NCBI RefSeq assembly: GCF_003501885.1
Contig: NZ_QWFA01000027.1
Coordinates: 1-45,222, forward strand
Source of the DNA: Streptomyces globisporus
GTDB taxonomy: Bacteria > Actinomycetota > Actinomycetes > Streptomycetales > Streptomycetaceae
Direction of reading: 5' to 3'
DNA: 45,222 bases
Below the pieces are notes generated by a model. That model was not told the DNA's origin, did no database searches, and saw nothing but the letters and a program-made list of their open reading frames with translations. Positions 1 to 8,428 of the stretch are shown here, piece after piece; the stretch's first letter is position 1; every line of letters starts with the position of its first letter. The position numbers were made by a program, and so were the translations under genes.

Positions 1-125
1 TCGTGGAGGGGCTGCTCGGTCTCGGACGGCGGGACCCAGGGGGCGGGGGCCCAGGGTGCGGCGGCGGGTGTGCCGGGGGCCGGGGGAGCGGCGTGCGGGT
101 CCGGGGTCGGGTTCATGAGGTTCAT
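1..125 (-). CDS. Unknown protein, N-terminal part only (runs off left edge)
   Basis: An ATG at 125 overlaps the stop of the preceding DUF1266 gene in an ATGA arrangement. The frame then stays open to the window edge for 41 codons. The visible N-terminus begins MNLMNPTPDPHAAPP and is rich in Pro and Ala, as in flexible N-terminal tails of actinobacterial cytosolic or membrane-anchored proteins. A second ATG three codons in could be used instead. The overlap suggests translational coupling to the upstream gene. No domain is visible, so no function is assigned. Confidence 0.6.
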   Translation of the reverse strand, partial: MNLMNPTPDPHAAPPAPGTPAAAPWAPAPWVPPSETEQPLH

Positions 126-1300
126 GACCAGGGGAGGTTCCGGTAGGGGCCGGCAGGGTCCTGGGTCAGGGTGCGGTGCTCGGCGAGCGACTGTTGGTAC
201 GTGGCCTCCGCCGCCTCCGGGCCGTCGTCCTCCGCGCGGTGGACCAGCCGGGCCATGAGGTAGCCGAGGGAGAAGTCCGGCCAGGAGGAGTAGGCGCTCC
301 GGGCGAGTTCGCGGAGGTGCAGGACGTCCTGCTCGGCCTCGTAGGGATCGGTGTACCGGGCGCCGAGCGCGAGCCGTACGACGTTGACCGCCCGGCCGAG
401 GTCGAAGGCGGCCAGGGTGTCGACGCGGCCGTCCGGTGCGAGTGCGCCGTCGGCCCGGAGCCGGTCCTCGAACAGGGCGATGTGGCGCAACGACCGTTCC
501 GCCAGCGCCCGGTCGTCGGCGTCCCGCGCGGTGAACGCCCGGCCCACTGCCTCGGCCCACTCCTCGCCCGTCGGCGTCCGCCCCGTCCGGGTGGCCAGGG
601 TGTGGCGGGTGCGCAGGACGGCCTCCTGGATGCGCCCGACCAGCTGGTTCTTCATCAGCGATGCGAGGCGGTCGCGGTACTCGGCGCGGTGCTGGATGCC
701 CCACGGACGGCGCAGCCGGGCGCGGTCCGTCGCGTAGTCCTCGTAGACGGCGCCGAGCCGGTTCCAGATCAGGCCGTTGGTGACGGCCAGATGGGCACCG
801 AGCGCCAGCCCGTGGGCGAGCGGGCCGTGCAGGGGCCCGCCGCCGTCGGTGAGCAGCATCCCCTGCTCGGGCCCGCCGAGGCGTTCGGCGGCCTTCAGCC
901 AGGCCTTGAGGCGGCCCGGGCGGGCGTCCACCATCGCCGCGTACGGGGTGCCGTGGTTCACCGCCAGCCGGCGCACGTCGTACGGCCAGGTCCGGGCCAG
1001 CTCGCCGAGGCCCACCTCGCGGAAGACCCACTCGGGGTGCCAGGGCGGCAGCATTCCCTGGGTCAGGACCGGGACGCAGGTCCGCCGGGTGGCCTCGTCG
1101 CGAATGGTGGGCAGCGGGGCCGTCCAGCCGGGGATGTCCGCGTGCAGCCGGGCGACGAGCACGTACAGCCGGGTCCGCGCGAGCAGCTCCACCACTGCGT
1201 CGGCGCTCCCGCCCGCGACCGCCGCGGACAGCGCGCGCTCGATCTCCGTGGGCGGCACCGTACCTACGCTCTCTGTTCCTGCCCTGTTCCCCGTTGTCAC
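122..1300 (-). CDS. DUF1266 domain protein with SseB-like N-terminal part
   Basis: Predicted soluble protein of 392 residues. The C-terminal half has the aromatic pattern I associate with DUF1266: a WGI motif, then FDLGRAVNVVRLAL and YSSWPDFSLGYLMAR. The N-terminal half (LYVLVARLH, VPVLTQGMLPP, LAVNHGTPYAAMVD) resembles SseB-type domains. DUF1266 proteins have no established biochemical role. I chose the GTG at 1300 because AGGA lies eight bases upstream; a GTG at 1258 is the alternative. The open frame continues upstream, but that part is arginine- and serine-rich and looks non-coding. The gene starts 43 bases after the response regulator ends and overlaps the next gene by four bases, so it may belong to the same leftward transcript. 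Confidence 0.8.
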   Translation of the reverse strand: MTTGNRAGTESVGTVPPTEIERALSAAVAGGSADAVVELLARTRLYVLVARLHADIPGWTAPLPTIRDEATRRTCVPVLTQGMLPPWHPEWVFREVGLGELARTWPYDVRRLAVNHGTPYAAMVDARPGRLKAWLKAAERLGGPEQGMLLTDGGGPLHGPLAHGLALGAHLAVTNGLIWNRLGAVYEDYATDRARLRRPWGIQHRAEYRDRLASLMKNQLVGRIQEAVLRTRHTLATRTGRTPTGEEWAEAVGRAFTARDADDRALAERSLRHIALFEDRLRADGALAPDGRVDTLAAFDLGRAVNVVRLALGARYTDPYEAEQDVLHLRELARSAYSSWPDFSLGYLMARLVHRAEDDGPEAAEATYQQSLAEHRTLTQDPAGPYRNLPWS

Positions 1301-1343
1301 GGAGCCGATCCTACGAAACGGGCCCAGCGCCCGCCCCGGGCGG

Positions 1344-2018
1344 TCAGAGACCCGCCGGGCGCACCAGCCCCGACTCGTACGCGAACACCGCCGCCTGGGT
1401 CCGGTCGCGGAGGCCCAACTTGACCAGGATCCGTCCCACATGGGTCTTCACCGTCTGCTCGGCGACGATCAGCTGCCGGGCGATCTCGGCGTTCGACAGG
1501 CCGCCCGCGATCAGCGTCAGCACCTCCGTCTCGCGTTCGGTCAGATCCCCGACCCGCTCCTTGAGCGGAGCGCGGGGCGCCCCGGCCGTCCGGGAGAACT
1601 CCACGATCAGCCGCTTGGTGATGTTCGGGGAGAGCAGTGCGTCCCCGGCCGCCACCACCCTTACGGCATGGGCGAGTTCGTCGGCGGAGGCGTCCTTGAG
1701 CAGAAAGCCGGAGGCGCCGGCGCGCAGGGCCTCGTACACGTACTCGTCGAGGTCGAAGGTGGTCAGCACGAGCACCTTCACCGTCGAGCCCTCGGGGGAG
1801 GTGATCCGCCGGGTCGCCTCGATCCCGCCCAGCTCGGGCATCCGGATGTCCATCAGGACGACGTCCGGGGCGTGTTCGGCGACCTTGTCGATCGCGTCGA
1901 GCCCGTTGACGGCCTGGCCGACGACCTCGATGTCCGGCTCGGCGTTGAGCAGGACGGAGAAGCCCTGGCGGACCATCATCTGGTCGTCGGCGATCACGGC
2001 GCGAATGGGTGGAGTCAT
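1344..2018 (-). CDS. NarL/LuxR-family response regulator
   Basis: DNA-binding response regulator of 224 residues. The receiver domain (1-120) has the acidic pair D11/D12, the phospho-acceptor D57 in VVLMDIRMPE, a VLVLTTFD switch segment and the conserved lysine in GFLLKDAS. A LuxR-type helix-turn-helix (about 160-215) begins LTERETEVLTLIAGGLSNAE and includes VKTHVGRILVKLGL. Its start overlaps the stop of the kinase gene (ATGA), so this is the cognate pair. By family it is expected to bind DNA as a phosphorylated dimer. The targets are unknown; the upstream acyltransferase and hydrolase genes are candidates by context only. Confidence 0.95.
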   Translation of the reverse strand: MTPPIRAVIADDQMMVRQGFSVLLNAEPDIEVVGQAVNGLDAIDKVAEHAPDVVLMDIRMPELGGIEATRRITSPEGSTVKVLVLTTFDLDEYVYEALRAGASGFLLKDASADELAHAVRVVAAGDALLSPNITKRLIVEFSRTAGAPRAPLKERVGDLTERETEVLTLIAGGLSNAEIARQLIVAEQTVKTHVGRILVKLGLRDRTQAAVFAYESGLVRPAGL

Positions 2019-3370
2019 CGGGCTTCCTCGGTCGTCCGGGTTGTCTGCGTGCTGGTGGGGAGGATCGCGGTGACTTCCCAGCCGCCGTCGGGAGTCGGTC
2101 CGGTGGCCAGCTCGCCGCCGAGCATCGCCGCACGTTCGCGCATCCCGAGCAGGCCGTGGCGTACGCCGAGGGAGGGGGCGGACGGGTGCTCCGGCGGGGA
2201 GTTGACGACCTGGACGGTCAGTCCGGTGGGCCGGTGGCCGATCACCACCTCGGCGCTCGCCCCGGGCGCGTGGCGCATCACGTTGCTCAGGGACTCCTGC
2301 ACGATGCGGTAAGCGGACAGCTCGACGCCCGGCGGGAGGGGGCGGGGTTCGCCGGTGGTGCGGAGGGCGACGGCGAGACCGGTCGAGCGCACGGTGGCGA
2401 CGAGGCCGTCGAGCCCGTCGAGGCCGGGCTGCGGGGCGTGCCGGGTGTCGTCGCCCCGCGCGGGGGCGTCCTCCGAGCGCAGGACGCCCAGCACCCGGCG
2501 CAGCTCGGCGAGGGCTTCGAGCGCGTTCTCGCGGATGCCGGTCAGATTCTCCCGCAGCTCGTCGGTGGGGTTCTCCACCAGATGCGGGGCGACCTGGGCC
2601 TGGATGGAGATCACCGACATGTGGTGGGCGACCACGTCGTGCAGCTCGCGCGCTATCCGGTTGCGCTCCTCCAGCAGGGTGCGCCGGTCCCGCTCCTCGG
2701 CGGTCAACTCGGCCTGCACGACGAGGTCCTTACGGGCGAGGCGCAGGCTGCGCAGTGCGCTGCCGAGCACGGTCGCGGTGGCGAAGACGAGCACGGTCAC
2801 GGCGAGGCCGGCATGAGGCAGTGCCGGTGTGCGCAGGGCCAGGAACAGCGCGGGCGCCATCGAGAGCGCCAGTGTGGCCACCGCACGGCGGCGCCGGACC
2901 CGCAGCGCCAGCAGGAACAGGGCGCCGCCCTGCAGTGCCACTCCTCCGAAGGGGTTGGGATACAGGACCTCGGGGCTCATCGGCAGGCCGTTGACCCACG
3001 GGGACGGGTGGTCCTGAGGAGCGGCGGCCACGGTGACCAGGATCGCCACGACCGCCAGCGCCGTCGCCGCCCACCAGGCGCCCACCGGGCGGATCATCCC
3101 GGCCACCAGCGCCGCGGACTGTGCGACGGCCACGAGCACCGCCAGGCCGCTGACCTCGGCCCCGTGCGGAGTGAGTTCGACGGTACGGACCGCGGTGAAG
3201 CCGACCGCGATGATCACCAGCGCGACGAGGAACACCGGCCGCCACGCCGGCGCATCCGGCTCGCCCATGCGCGGCACCCGGTCGGCGGGCGCCGCCCACA
3301 GCTCCTCGTACAGCGCACGCGGCGCACGGCGTACCGCCGCCCGCAGGCGCACCGCTCTCGATGACGTCAC
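2015..3370 (-). CDS. Sensor histidine kinase, HisKA_3 (NarL-partner) type
   Basis: Membrane kinase of about 451 residues. Several hydrophobic segments fill the first 200 residues. A helical linker follows, then the HisKA_3 box with the phospho-acceptor histidine in ARELHDVVAHHMSVI (about H244), then a GHKL ATPase with YRIVQESLSNVMRHA and HGLLGMRERA. There is little extracytoplasmic sequence, so sensing is probably at the membrane. GTG 3370 is preferred because G-rich sequence precedes it at Shine-Dalgarno distance. GTG 3403, 11 codons upstream and three bases after the acyltransferase stop, is the alternative. The gene lies in a leftward block with the acyltransferase and hydrolase and is translationally coupled to its regulator. 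Confidence 0.93.
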   Translation of the reverse strand: MTSSRAVRLRAAVRRAPRALYEELWAAPADRVPRMGEPDAPAWRPVFLVALVIIAVGFTAVRTVELTPHGAEVSGLAVLVAVAQSAALVAGMIRPVGAWWAATALAVVAILVTVAAAPQDHPSPWVNGLPMSPEVLYPNPFGGVALQGGALFLLALRVRRRRAVATLALSMAPALFLALRTPALPHAGLAVTVLVFATATVLGSALRSLRLARKDLVVQAELTAEERDRRTLLEERNRIARELHDVVAHHMSVISIQAQVAPHLVENPTDELRENLTGIRENALEALAELRRVLGVLRSEDAPARGDDTRHAPQPGLDGLDGLVATVRSTGLAVALRTTGEPRPLPPGVELSAYRIVQESLSNVMRHAPGASAEVVIGHRPTGLTVQVVNSPPEHPSAPSLGVRHGLLGMRERAAMLGGELATGPTPDGGWEVTAILPTSTQTTRTTEEAR

Positions 3371-3406
3371 GGCCCCACCGCCCCCTCGGCTCCGTTCGTC
3401 CACAGA

Positions 3407-4579
3407 TTAGGCACGACGCGCCCACCCCTTCCGCTCGGGGGCGGACTCCCGGACGACGAGGGAGCCCTCGCCGCCGCGCCGCCCGCCCTGCTCGTAACTC
3501 CGGAACACCGCCCAGCACCCCAGCAGCGCCAGGGCGAACAGCGGCAGCCAGAGCAGCCGGGCCACCACCCAGCCGGCGTCGTCGGGCACGGTGTGCAGCC
3601 CCGGCAGCGGGCCGTCCGCGAGCAGCAGCGCACTCGCCGTCACGACGATCATCGCGGTCTGGTGCCAGAGAAACACGGTCATCGCCGCCAGGTTCACCAC
3701 CGCCACCACCGCCCACGCGGCGGGCCTGCGCAGCACCCGGCGCAGCCGCCCGAGCAGCAGCAGCGCCGCCCCGCACTGGGCCAGGCCGAAGGCCACGGCG
3801 GCCAGCGAGGGCGGGTCCAGATTGGACATCCGGCCGCCCGGAACGCCGACCATGGAGGCCGGATAGCCACCCCACAGCACGAGGGCGACGGTCACCGTCG
3901 CCCCGCCGAGCAGCAGCGCCCAGCGGCCCGCCCGGCCGCGCAGCCCGCCCCGGGCGACCAGAGCCCCCAGGCAGTAGGGCACCAGCCACCCCGCGACCAC
4001 GTTGACCCACCCCAGCTCGCGCGGTCCGCCAAGACCCAGGCGTACGAGGTCGACGTGCAGCACCACCACGAGCGGCCACAGCGGATGCAGCCGCGCCACC
4101 AGCGGAGTCAGCGCGGTCAGCGCGGCGAAGACCAGCAGGAACCACAGCGGGGACCAGACCAGCTTGCCCAGCGCCCGGACGGTCGGCTCGCCCACCCCGG
4201 CCGCCAGCATCGCCGCAGCCGCGAGCGTCCACACCACCAGCACCGCCGCCACCGGCCGGAACAGCCGCGCCAGCCGGCCGCCCACCCACCGCCCGTACGT
4301 CACACCCCGCTTCCGCGCCGAGGCCCAACTCCCCGCCGCCACCACCCCGCCCACCAGGAAGAACACCGCGAGCGTCTGGAAGACCCAGGAGACGGGGGTG
4401 AGGTGCGGCATGGCGGTCAGCGGGCTCGCCCCGCGCACCGTGCCGCTGTCGGCGACCAGCGAGGTGACCAGCCAGTGTCCGCCCACCACGCCCAGGATCG
4501 CCAGGGCCCGAAGGGCGTCGACGGCCCGGTCGCGGCCGGGCGGGGTGGCGGCCTCGATCCGCGCGACGAGCCCGGTCAT
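3407..4579 (-). CDS. Membrane acyltransferase (acyltransferase 3 family)
   Basis: Polytopic membrane protein of 390 residues with about ten hydrophobic segments. The N-terminus carries the family signature DRAVDALRALAILGVVGGHW, including the arginine and the GGHW histidine typical of acyltransferase 3 proteins. These transfer acyl groups to extracellular or membrane sugars and lipids; the acceptor cannot be told from sequence. A basic loop (SARKRGVTYGRWVGGRLARLFRP) follows the second or third segment. The ATG overlaps the stop of the upstream DUF1023 hydrolase (ATGA), and the kinase gene follows almost immediately. The product may modify a cell-surface component under control of the adjacent two-component pair; that is inference. 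Confidence 0.88.
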   Translation of the reverse strand: MTGLVARIEAATPPGRDRAVDALRALAILGVVGGHWLVTSLVADSGTVRGASPLTAMPHLTPVSWVFQTLAVFFLVGGVVAAGSWASARKRGVTYGRWVGGRLARLFRPVAAVLVVWTLAAAAMLAAGVGEPTVRALGKLVWSPLWFLLVFAALTALTPLVARLHPLWPLVVVLHVDLVRLGLGGPRELGWVNVVAGWLVPYCLGALVARGGLRGRAGRWALLLGGATVTVALVLWGGYPASMVGVPGGRMSNLDPPSLAAVAFGLAQCGAALLLLGRLRRVLRRPAAWAVVAVVNLAAMTVFLWHQTAMIVVTASALLLADGPLPGLHTVPDDAGWVVARLLWLPLFALALLGCWAVFRSYEQGGRRGGEGSLVVRESAPERKGWARRA

Positions 4580-5541
4580 CGGGAGGCCCCCAGCGGTGCG
4601 GCACCGGCCACGATCCGGGCGAGGTTCGTCAGCGAACGCGAACCGCGCAGCAGATAGTCGCTGTGGCCGCCGTCGCCCGCGTCGAACACCTCGGCCCCGA
4701 ACTCCGCCGCCACCGGATCGGTCCCGAACCCCACCGTGGCGCCGAACGGCACCCGCACCCGGACATGGGGCACCCGGGCGATCCAGTCGTCACCGCCCCG
4801 GCCCGCCCAGACCCGCGCACCGGTGCGCAGCGCGGCCACGCTCTCGGCTCCGACCCCGGGGCTGCCGTAGAGGACGAGAGCGTCGGCCGGGGTCCCGGGC
4901 GCGGACCGGGCGCAGATCACCGAACCGTACGAGTGGCAGAGCAGGCTGATCCGGGCGGCGGGCCGCACCGCGCGTACCTCGTCCACCAGCGCCCGCAGCC
5001 CCGGTGCGGCCTCGTCGGCGCGCCCGGCCGTCAGGGCGGCCGGGCTGACGGTGGCGGGCGAGCGATAGCCCAGCCAGGCGAGGACGGCCGTGCCCTCGCC
5101 CAACTCCTCGCGCAGGGCGGTCGCGTCGCGCCGGAGCCGCCAGTACGCGTCCAGGCCGACACCGGCTCCCGGCACCAGGACCGCGATCCGCCGGGCCGAG
5201 GACAGGTCGCCCACGACCTCCACGCTCCGGCCGCCGTCCCGCCCGTCGAAGGACAGGAACTGCCGCCCCGCCGCGGCCATCGCCCGCAGCGAGGCCGCCC
5301 GCTTCAGGTCTCCGTGCGCGTCCGCCGCCCGCCCGGCCGCCCGGATGTCCCGCCGGCTGATCGCGTACCGCTCCTCCAGCGCCGCCGGGCTCGCGTCCCG
5401 CAACGGCCCGAGCACGGTCGGCGCGGGGGCGGGCACGGCCTCGGGCCGGGCCGCTCCGGACACCGGCACGGCCACCGCGAAGGTGACGAGGGCGGCGAGC
5501 AGGGTGCGGCGCAGACGGGGTCTGCGCGGGCGGTCCGCCAT
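4576..5541 (-). CDS. Secreted alpha/beta hydrolase, DUF1023 family
   Basis: Predicted exported protein of 321 residues. The N-terminus has a twin of Arg-rich stretches and a hydrophobic core ending VSGA/A, consistent with a Sec signal peptide. The mature part matches the DUF1023 alpha/beta-hydrolase family: VLVPGAGVGLDAYW near the oxyanion strand, the nucleophile elbow CHSYGS (S204), acidic residues at 251-252 and the late histidine H293 in DGGHSDYL. This gives a plausible Ser-Asp-His triad. Related actinobacterial proteins are esterase- or cutinase-like. AAGGA lies ten bases before the ATG. It is the first gene of a leftward block and is coupled to the acyltransferase. Confidence 0.88.
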   Translation of the reverse strand: MADRPRRPRLRRTLLAALVTFAVAVPVSGAARPEAVPAPAPTVLGPLRDASPAALEERYAISRRDIRAAGRAADAHGDLKRAASLRAMAAAGRQFLSFDGRDGGRSVEVVGDLSSARRIAVLVPGAGVGLDAYWRLRRDATALREELGEGTAVLAWLGYRSPATVSPAALTAGRADEAAPGLRALVDEVRAVRPAARISLLCHSYGSVICARSAPGTPADALVLYGSPGVGAESVAALRTGARVWAGRGGDDWIARVPHVRVRVPFGATVGFGTDPVAAEFGAEVFDAGDGGHSDYLLRGSRSLTNLARIVAGAAPLGASR

Positions 5542-5593
5542 GGGGTGAGGTCCTTCCGTACCAGGGGCAACGCGTGCTTCCGGTACAGAAGTT

Positions 5594-5850
5594 ATGAACG
5601 GGGGGCGGTAGCCCGCGTCCCGCTGAGGAGTGCACCTGCGGGGTGGCTCTCAGGTATGACACGGGGTATGCGGCACGGGGGCAGCCTGACCCGACAGGTC
5701 CTCGCCCAACCGGTGGATCACCTGGTCCGAACCGGCCGGGGCGAGCAGTTCGAGAGGTGGCCCGGCCCACCGCGGGAACTGCGTATCGACCAGCCGCCCG
5801 GCCGGCGCGGCATCGATCGAGGGGCGGTGGTCCGGGGTTCTTCCTGACGC
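5594..5850 (-). pseudogene. Remnant of an aminoglycoside-phosphotransferase-type gene
   Basis: On the minus strand, codons around 5700-5820 read GRLVDTQFPRWAGPPLELL and then PAGSDQVIHRLGEDLS. This is the conserved N-terminus of APH-family small-molecule kinases. In intact members LS is followed directly by VRLPR. Here the frame breaks at a run of three C on the plus strand (5690-5692). Removing one base gives LSVRLPPCRIP, restoring the family sequence for a few residues before similarity ends. The kinase core (HxD and DFG-like motifs) is absent. The fragment is about 45 codons long and sits between the DUF1023 gene and merR. Recognition is from memory of the family, not a search. Confidence 0.62.
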
Positions 5851-5994
5851 CACGGGCAACTCCGTCAGCGGGTCCGCTCCGTGCGGCGGGCGGTCGGATC
5901 CATCACATGCCTCGTGGAGCCGCCTGTCGATCGGTCTTCCCGGCCGGCCGCCGTTCTCGCTGCGCGGCCCCACCGGCCTCTGCGGGAACCGTCG

Positions 5995-6408
5995 TCAGGC
6001 TCGGTCGGCGTGAGCGTCCCGTTCCAGGCGGGCGCGCAGGGTGCCTTCGAAGTCCTCGGCGCGGGACAGCTGGACGCGGAGCTTCTCGACCTGCTCGGCG
6101 GCTTCCTGCTGGTAGGCGCGGACGCGTTCCAGGAGGGCTTCGCGCTCGTCGGCACGGAGGGGGGTGTCGGCGTCGAGGCGATCGGTGGCGTCGAGCAGGT
6201 CGCGCATCTGGTCCAGGGTGAAGCCGAGCGGCTTCATCCGGCGGATGACCATGAGGCGGGCGACGTCGGTCTCGGTGTAGAGGCGGAAGCCGCCCCGGGA
6301 GCGGGCGGAGGGGACGACGAGGCCGGTCTCCTCGTAGTGGCGGATGGTCCGCAGGGAGAGTTCGGTCCGTGCGGCGACCTCGCCGATCTGCATGTGCTTC
6401 CCGTCCAC
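5995..6408 (-). CDS. MerR-family transcriptional regulator
   Basis: Regulator of 137 residues. The winged helix-turn-helix is at the N-terminus: MQIGEVAARTELSLRTIRHY, then EETGLV and FRLYTETDVARL, with RRMKPLGFTLDQMRDLL marking the start of the dimerisation region. A long coiled-coil helix spans about 85-135. There are no conserved metal-binding cysteines in the C-terminal part, so this is not a typical metal sensor. The start is GTG 6408 (AGGGG nine bases upstream) or ATG 6393, whose N-terminus fits the family better. It is divergent from the SulP transporter, and the 24-bp palindrome between them is its likely operator. Confidence 0.92.
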   Translation of the reverse strand: MDGKHMQIGEVAARTELSLRTIRHYEETGLVVPSARSRGGFRLYTETDVARLMVIRRMKPLGFTLDQMRDLLDATDRLDADTPLRADEREALLERVRAYQQEAAEQVEKLRVQLSRAEDFEGTLRARLERDAHADRA

Positions 6409-6473
6409 GCCCGTGATCCCCTGGCCCTTCTCCTTCGTCGGCGGCCTCGGCCCCGGTGGGCTACGCCGCCGAT

Positions 6474-6497
6474 CTCTACCCTAACGTTAGGGTAGAG
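6474..6497. promoter_or_regulatory. Perfect 24-bp palindrome, probable MerR operator
   Basis: The half-site CTCTACCCTAAC is followed immediately by its exact reverse complement. Both outer ends carry a TAGAG element that could serve as a -10 hexamer: TAGAGT rightward toward SulP and TAGAGA leftward toward merR. No consensus -35 is visible at normal spacing. MerR-family dyads usually sit between -35 and -10, so a regulator bound here would touch both divergent promoters. Function is inferred from symmetry and position. Confidence 0.7.
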
Positions 6498-6594
6498 TTG
6501 TTGGTGGCGACGGCGGCGTTCCGCAGCCCCGCCCTTGCCGTGCCCGGGGTCGATGACGCCCCCGGCGAAGTACCGATTCTTGCAGGAGAGAAGC

Positions 6595-6639
6595 GTGCGC
6601 GAGTCCATGACGCATGGCGCCGCCGCCTGCCCGCCGTGA
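6595..6639 (+). CDS. Possible 14-residue leader peptide upstream of SulP
   Basis: A strong Shine-Dalgarno sequence (AGGAGAG, 6584-6590) stands four bases before a GTG that opens a 14-codon frame, MRESMTHGAAACPP, closed by TGA at 6637. It lies inside the roughly 320-base leader expected between the palindromic operator and the SulP start. A GC-rich hairpin (GGCGCCG paired with CGGCGCC, about 6710-6730) follows. The single Cys codon near the end is suggestive because the downstream gene encodes a sulfate-type transporter, but there is no cysteine run as in known Cys-attenuator leaders. It could be a chance ribosome-binding site. Confidence 0.35.
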   Translation: MRESMTHGAAACPP

Positions 6640-6821
6640 CGCTTCGCCTTCGGACGTGACCCTGGCCGCGTCGGCGGCCGTTCCCGGCACCGTCCCCCAT
6701 TCGCCTTCCGGCGCCGTATGCCGCGGCGCCGCCCGCGGGGTTCCGGCCTGGCTCCTCCGCGCCCTCCCGCACGTCCCGGCCTGCCGAACGGGCGTGCCCG
6801 AGCACGACAGGTTCCGCTCCC

Positions 6822-8333
6822 TTGTCTTCTGCCGCCACTGCTGTGTCCCCGGCCGCGCGCCTGCGTGGCCTGAAGCCCGACTGGATCTCCGACCCGAAGG
6901 TCTGGCGGACGGAGGTCCTGGCCGGCCTGGTCGTCGCCCTCGCGCTGATTCCCGAGGCCATCTCGTTCTCGATCATCGCGGGCGTGGATCCGGCGATCGG
7001 CCTGTTCGCCTCCTTCACCATGGCCGTCGTCATCTCGGTCGTCGGTGGCCGTCGGGCGATGATCTCCGCCGCGACCGGTGCCGTCGCCCTGGTGATCGCG
7101 CCTCTGAACCGGGAGCACGGCTTCGGCTACCTCGTCGCCGCCGTTGTCCTCGCCGGTGTCTTCCAGGTCGTTCTGGGCGCGCTGGGCGTGGCGAAACTGA
7201 TGAGGTTCATCCCGCGCTCGGTGATGGTCGGTTTCGTCAACTCCCTTGCCATCCTGATCTTCATGGCCCAGATCCCGGAGATGCGCGACGTCCCGTGGGC
7301 CGTCTACCCGCTGATCGCCGGCGGTCTGGCGCTCATGGTCCTCTTCCCGAAACTCACCACAGTGATCCCGGCGCCGCTGGTCTCCATCGTCATCCTCACC
7401 GTGATCACCGTCGGCGCGGCCATCGCTGTGCCGACCGTGGGTGACAAGGGGGAACTGCCGGCCTCCCTGCCCGTGCCGGGCCTGCCGGACGTTCCGTTCA
7501 CACTGGACACGCTGACGACGATCGCCCCGTACGCGTTCGCGATGGCGCTGGTCGGCCTGATGGAGTCGCTGATGACGGCCAAGCTGGTCGACGACATCAC
7601 CGACACCCACTCGAACAAGACGCGCGAGTCCATCGGTCAGGGCATCGCCAACATCGTCACCGGCTTCTTCGGCGGCATGGGCGGCTGCGCCATGATCGGC
7701 CAGACGATGATCAACGTGAAGGTGTCCGGCGCCCGCACCCGCCTCTCCACCTTCCTCGCCGGTGCGTTCCTGATGGTGCTGTGCATCGCCTTCGGCCCGG
7801 TCGTCTCCGACATCCCCATGGCCGCCCTGGTCGCGGTCATGGTCATGGTGTCGTTCGCGACCTTCGACTGGCACTCCATCGCCCCGGGGACCCTCCGGCG
7901 GATGCCCGCCGGGGAGATCGCCGTCATGGTGATCACCGTCGCCGCAGTCGTCGCCACCCACAACCTCGCCGTCGGCGTCGTCCTGGGCTCCGTCACCGCC
8001 ATGGTCATCTTCGCCAGGCGGGTCGCCCGCCTCGCCGAGGTCACCGCCGTCGTCGATCCCGACGGCAGGACGGTGGTCTACCGGGTGACCGGCGAGCTGT
8101 TCTTCGCCTCCTCCAACGACCTGGTGGGCCTGTTCGACTACGCCACCGACCCGGACAAGGTGATCATCGACTTGAGTTCGGCACACATCTGGGACGCCTC
8201 TTCCGTCGCCGCCCTCGACGCGATCGAGACCAAGTACGCCCGGCGTGGCAAGACCGTGGAGATCACCGGGCTCAACACATCGAGCGCCCACCTGCACGGC
8301 AAGCTCAGCGGCGAACTGGCCGCCGGTCACTGA
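6822..8333 (+). CDS. SulP-family inorganic anion transporter with STAS domain
   Basis: Integral membrane transporter of 503 residues with the SulP core. WRTEVLAGLVVALALIPEAI at the N-terminus and FASFTMAVVISVVGGRRAMI are characteristic, followed by about ten more hydrophobic segments to about residue 390. A C-terminal STAS domain (about 415-495) contains LFFASSNDLV and VIIDLSSAHIWDASSVAAL. The family moves sulfate, bicarbonate or other anions; the substrate is not readable here, and no carbonic anhydrase domain is fused. The start is probably TTG 6822, with ACAGG about ten bases upstream. GTG 6843 is the alternative. It lies divergent from merR and is probably controlled by it. Confidence 0.92.
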   Translation: MSSAATAVSPAARLRGLKPDWISDPKVWRTEVLAGLVVALALIPEAISFSIIAGVDPAIGLFASFTMAVVISVVGGRRAMISAATGAVALVIAPLNREHGFGYLVAAVVLAGVFQVVLGALGVAKLMRFIPRSVMVGFVNSLAILIFMAQIPEMRDVPWAVYPLIAGGLALMVLFPKLTTVIPAPLVSIVILTVITVGAAIAVPTVGDKGELPASLPVPGLPDVPFTLDTLTTIAPYAFAMALVGLMESLMTAKLVDDITDTHSNKTRESIGQGIANIVTGFFGGMGGCAMIGQTMINVKVSGARTRLSTFLAGAFLMVLCIAFGPVVSDIPMAALVAVMVMVSFATFDWHSIAPGTLRRMPAGEIAVMVITVAAVVATHNLAVGVVLGSVTAMVIFARRVARLAEVTAVVDPDGRTVVYRVTGELFFASSNDLVGLFDYATDPDKVIIDLSSAHIWDASSVAALDAIETKYARRGKTVEITGLNTSSAHLHGKLSGELAAGH

Positions 8334-8428
8334 AGTCGGCTTGAGGGGCCCGGGCCCAGCCGCCGGGGTCCTCCGCTGCTCGGGCGCCTCACGTGGGAAG
8401 ATGCGTCTGTTTCTCGGACGGAGGGCGT

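Noticed and set aside
2730..4604. 624-codon minus-strand frame over the kinase and acyltransferase
   Set aside because: Out of frame with both recognised proteins and rich in Arg/Gly/Ala; a shadow.
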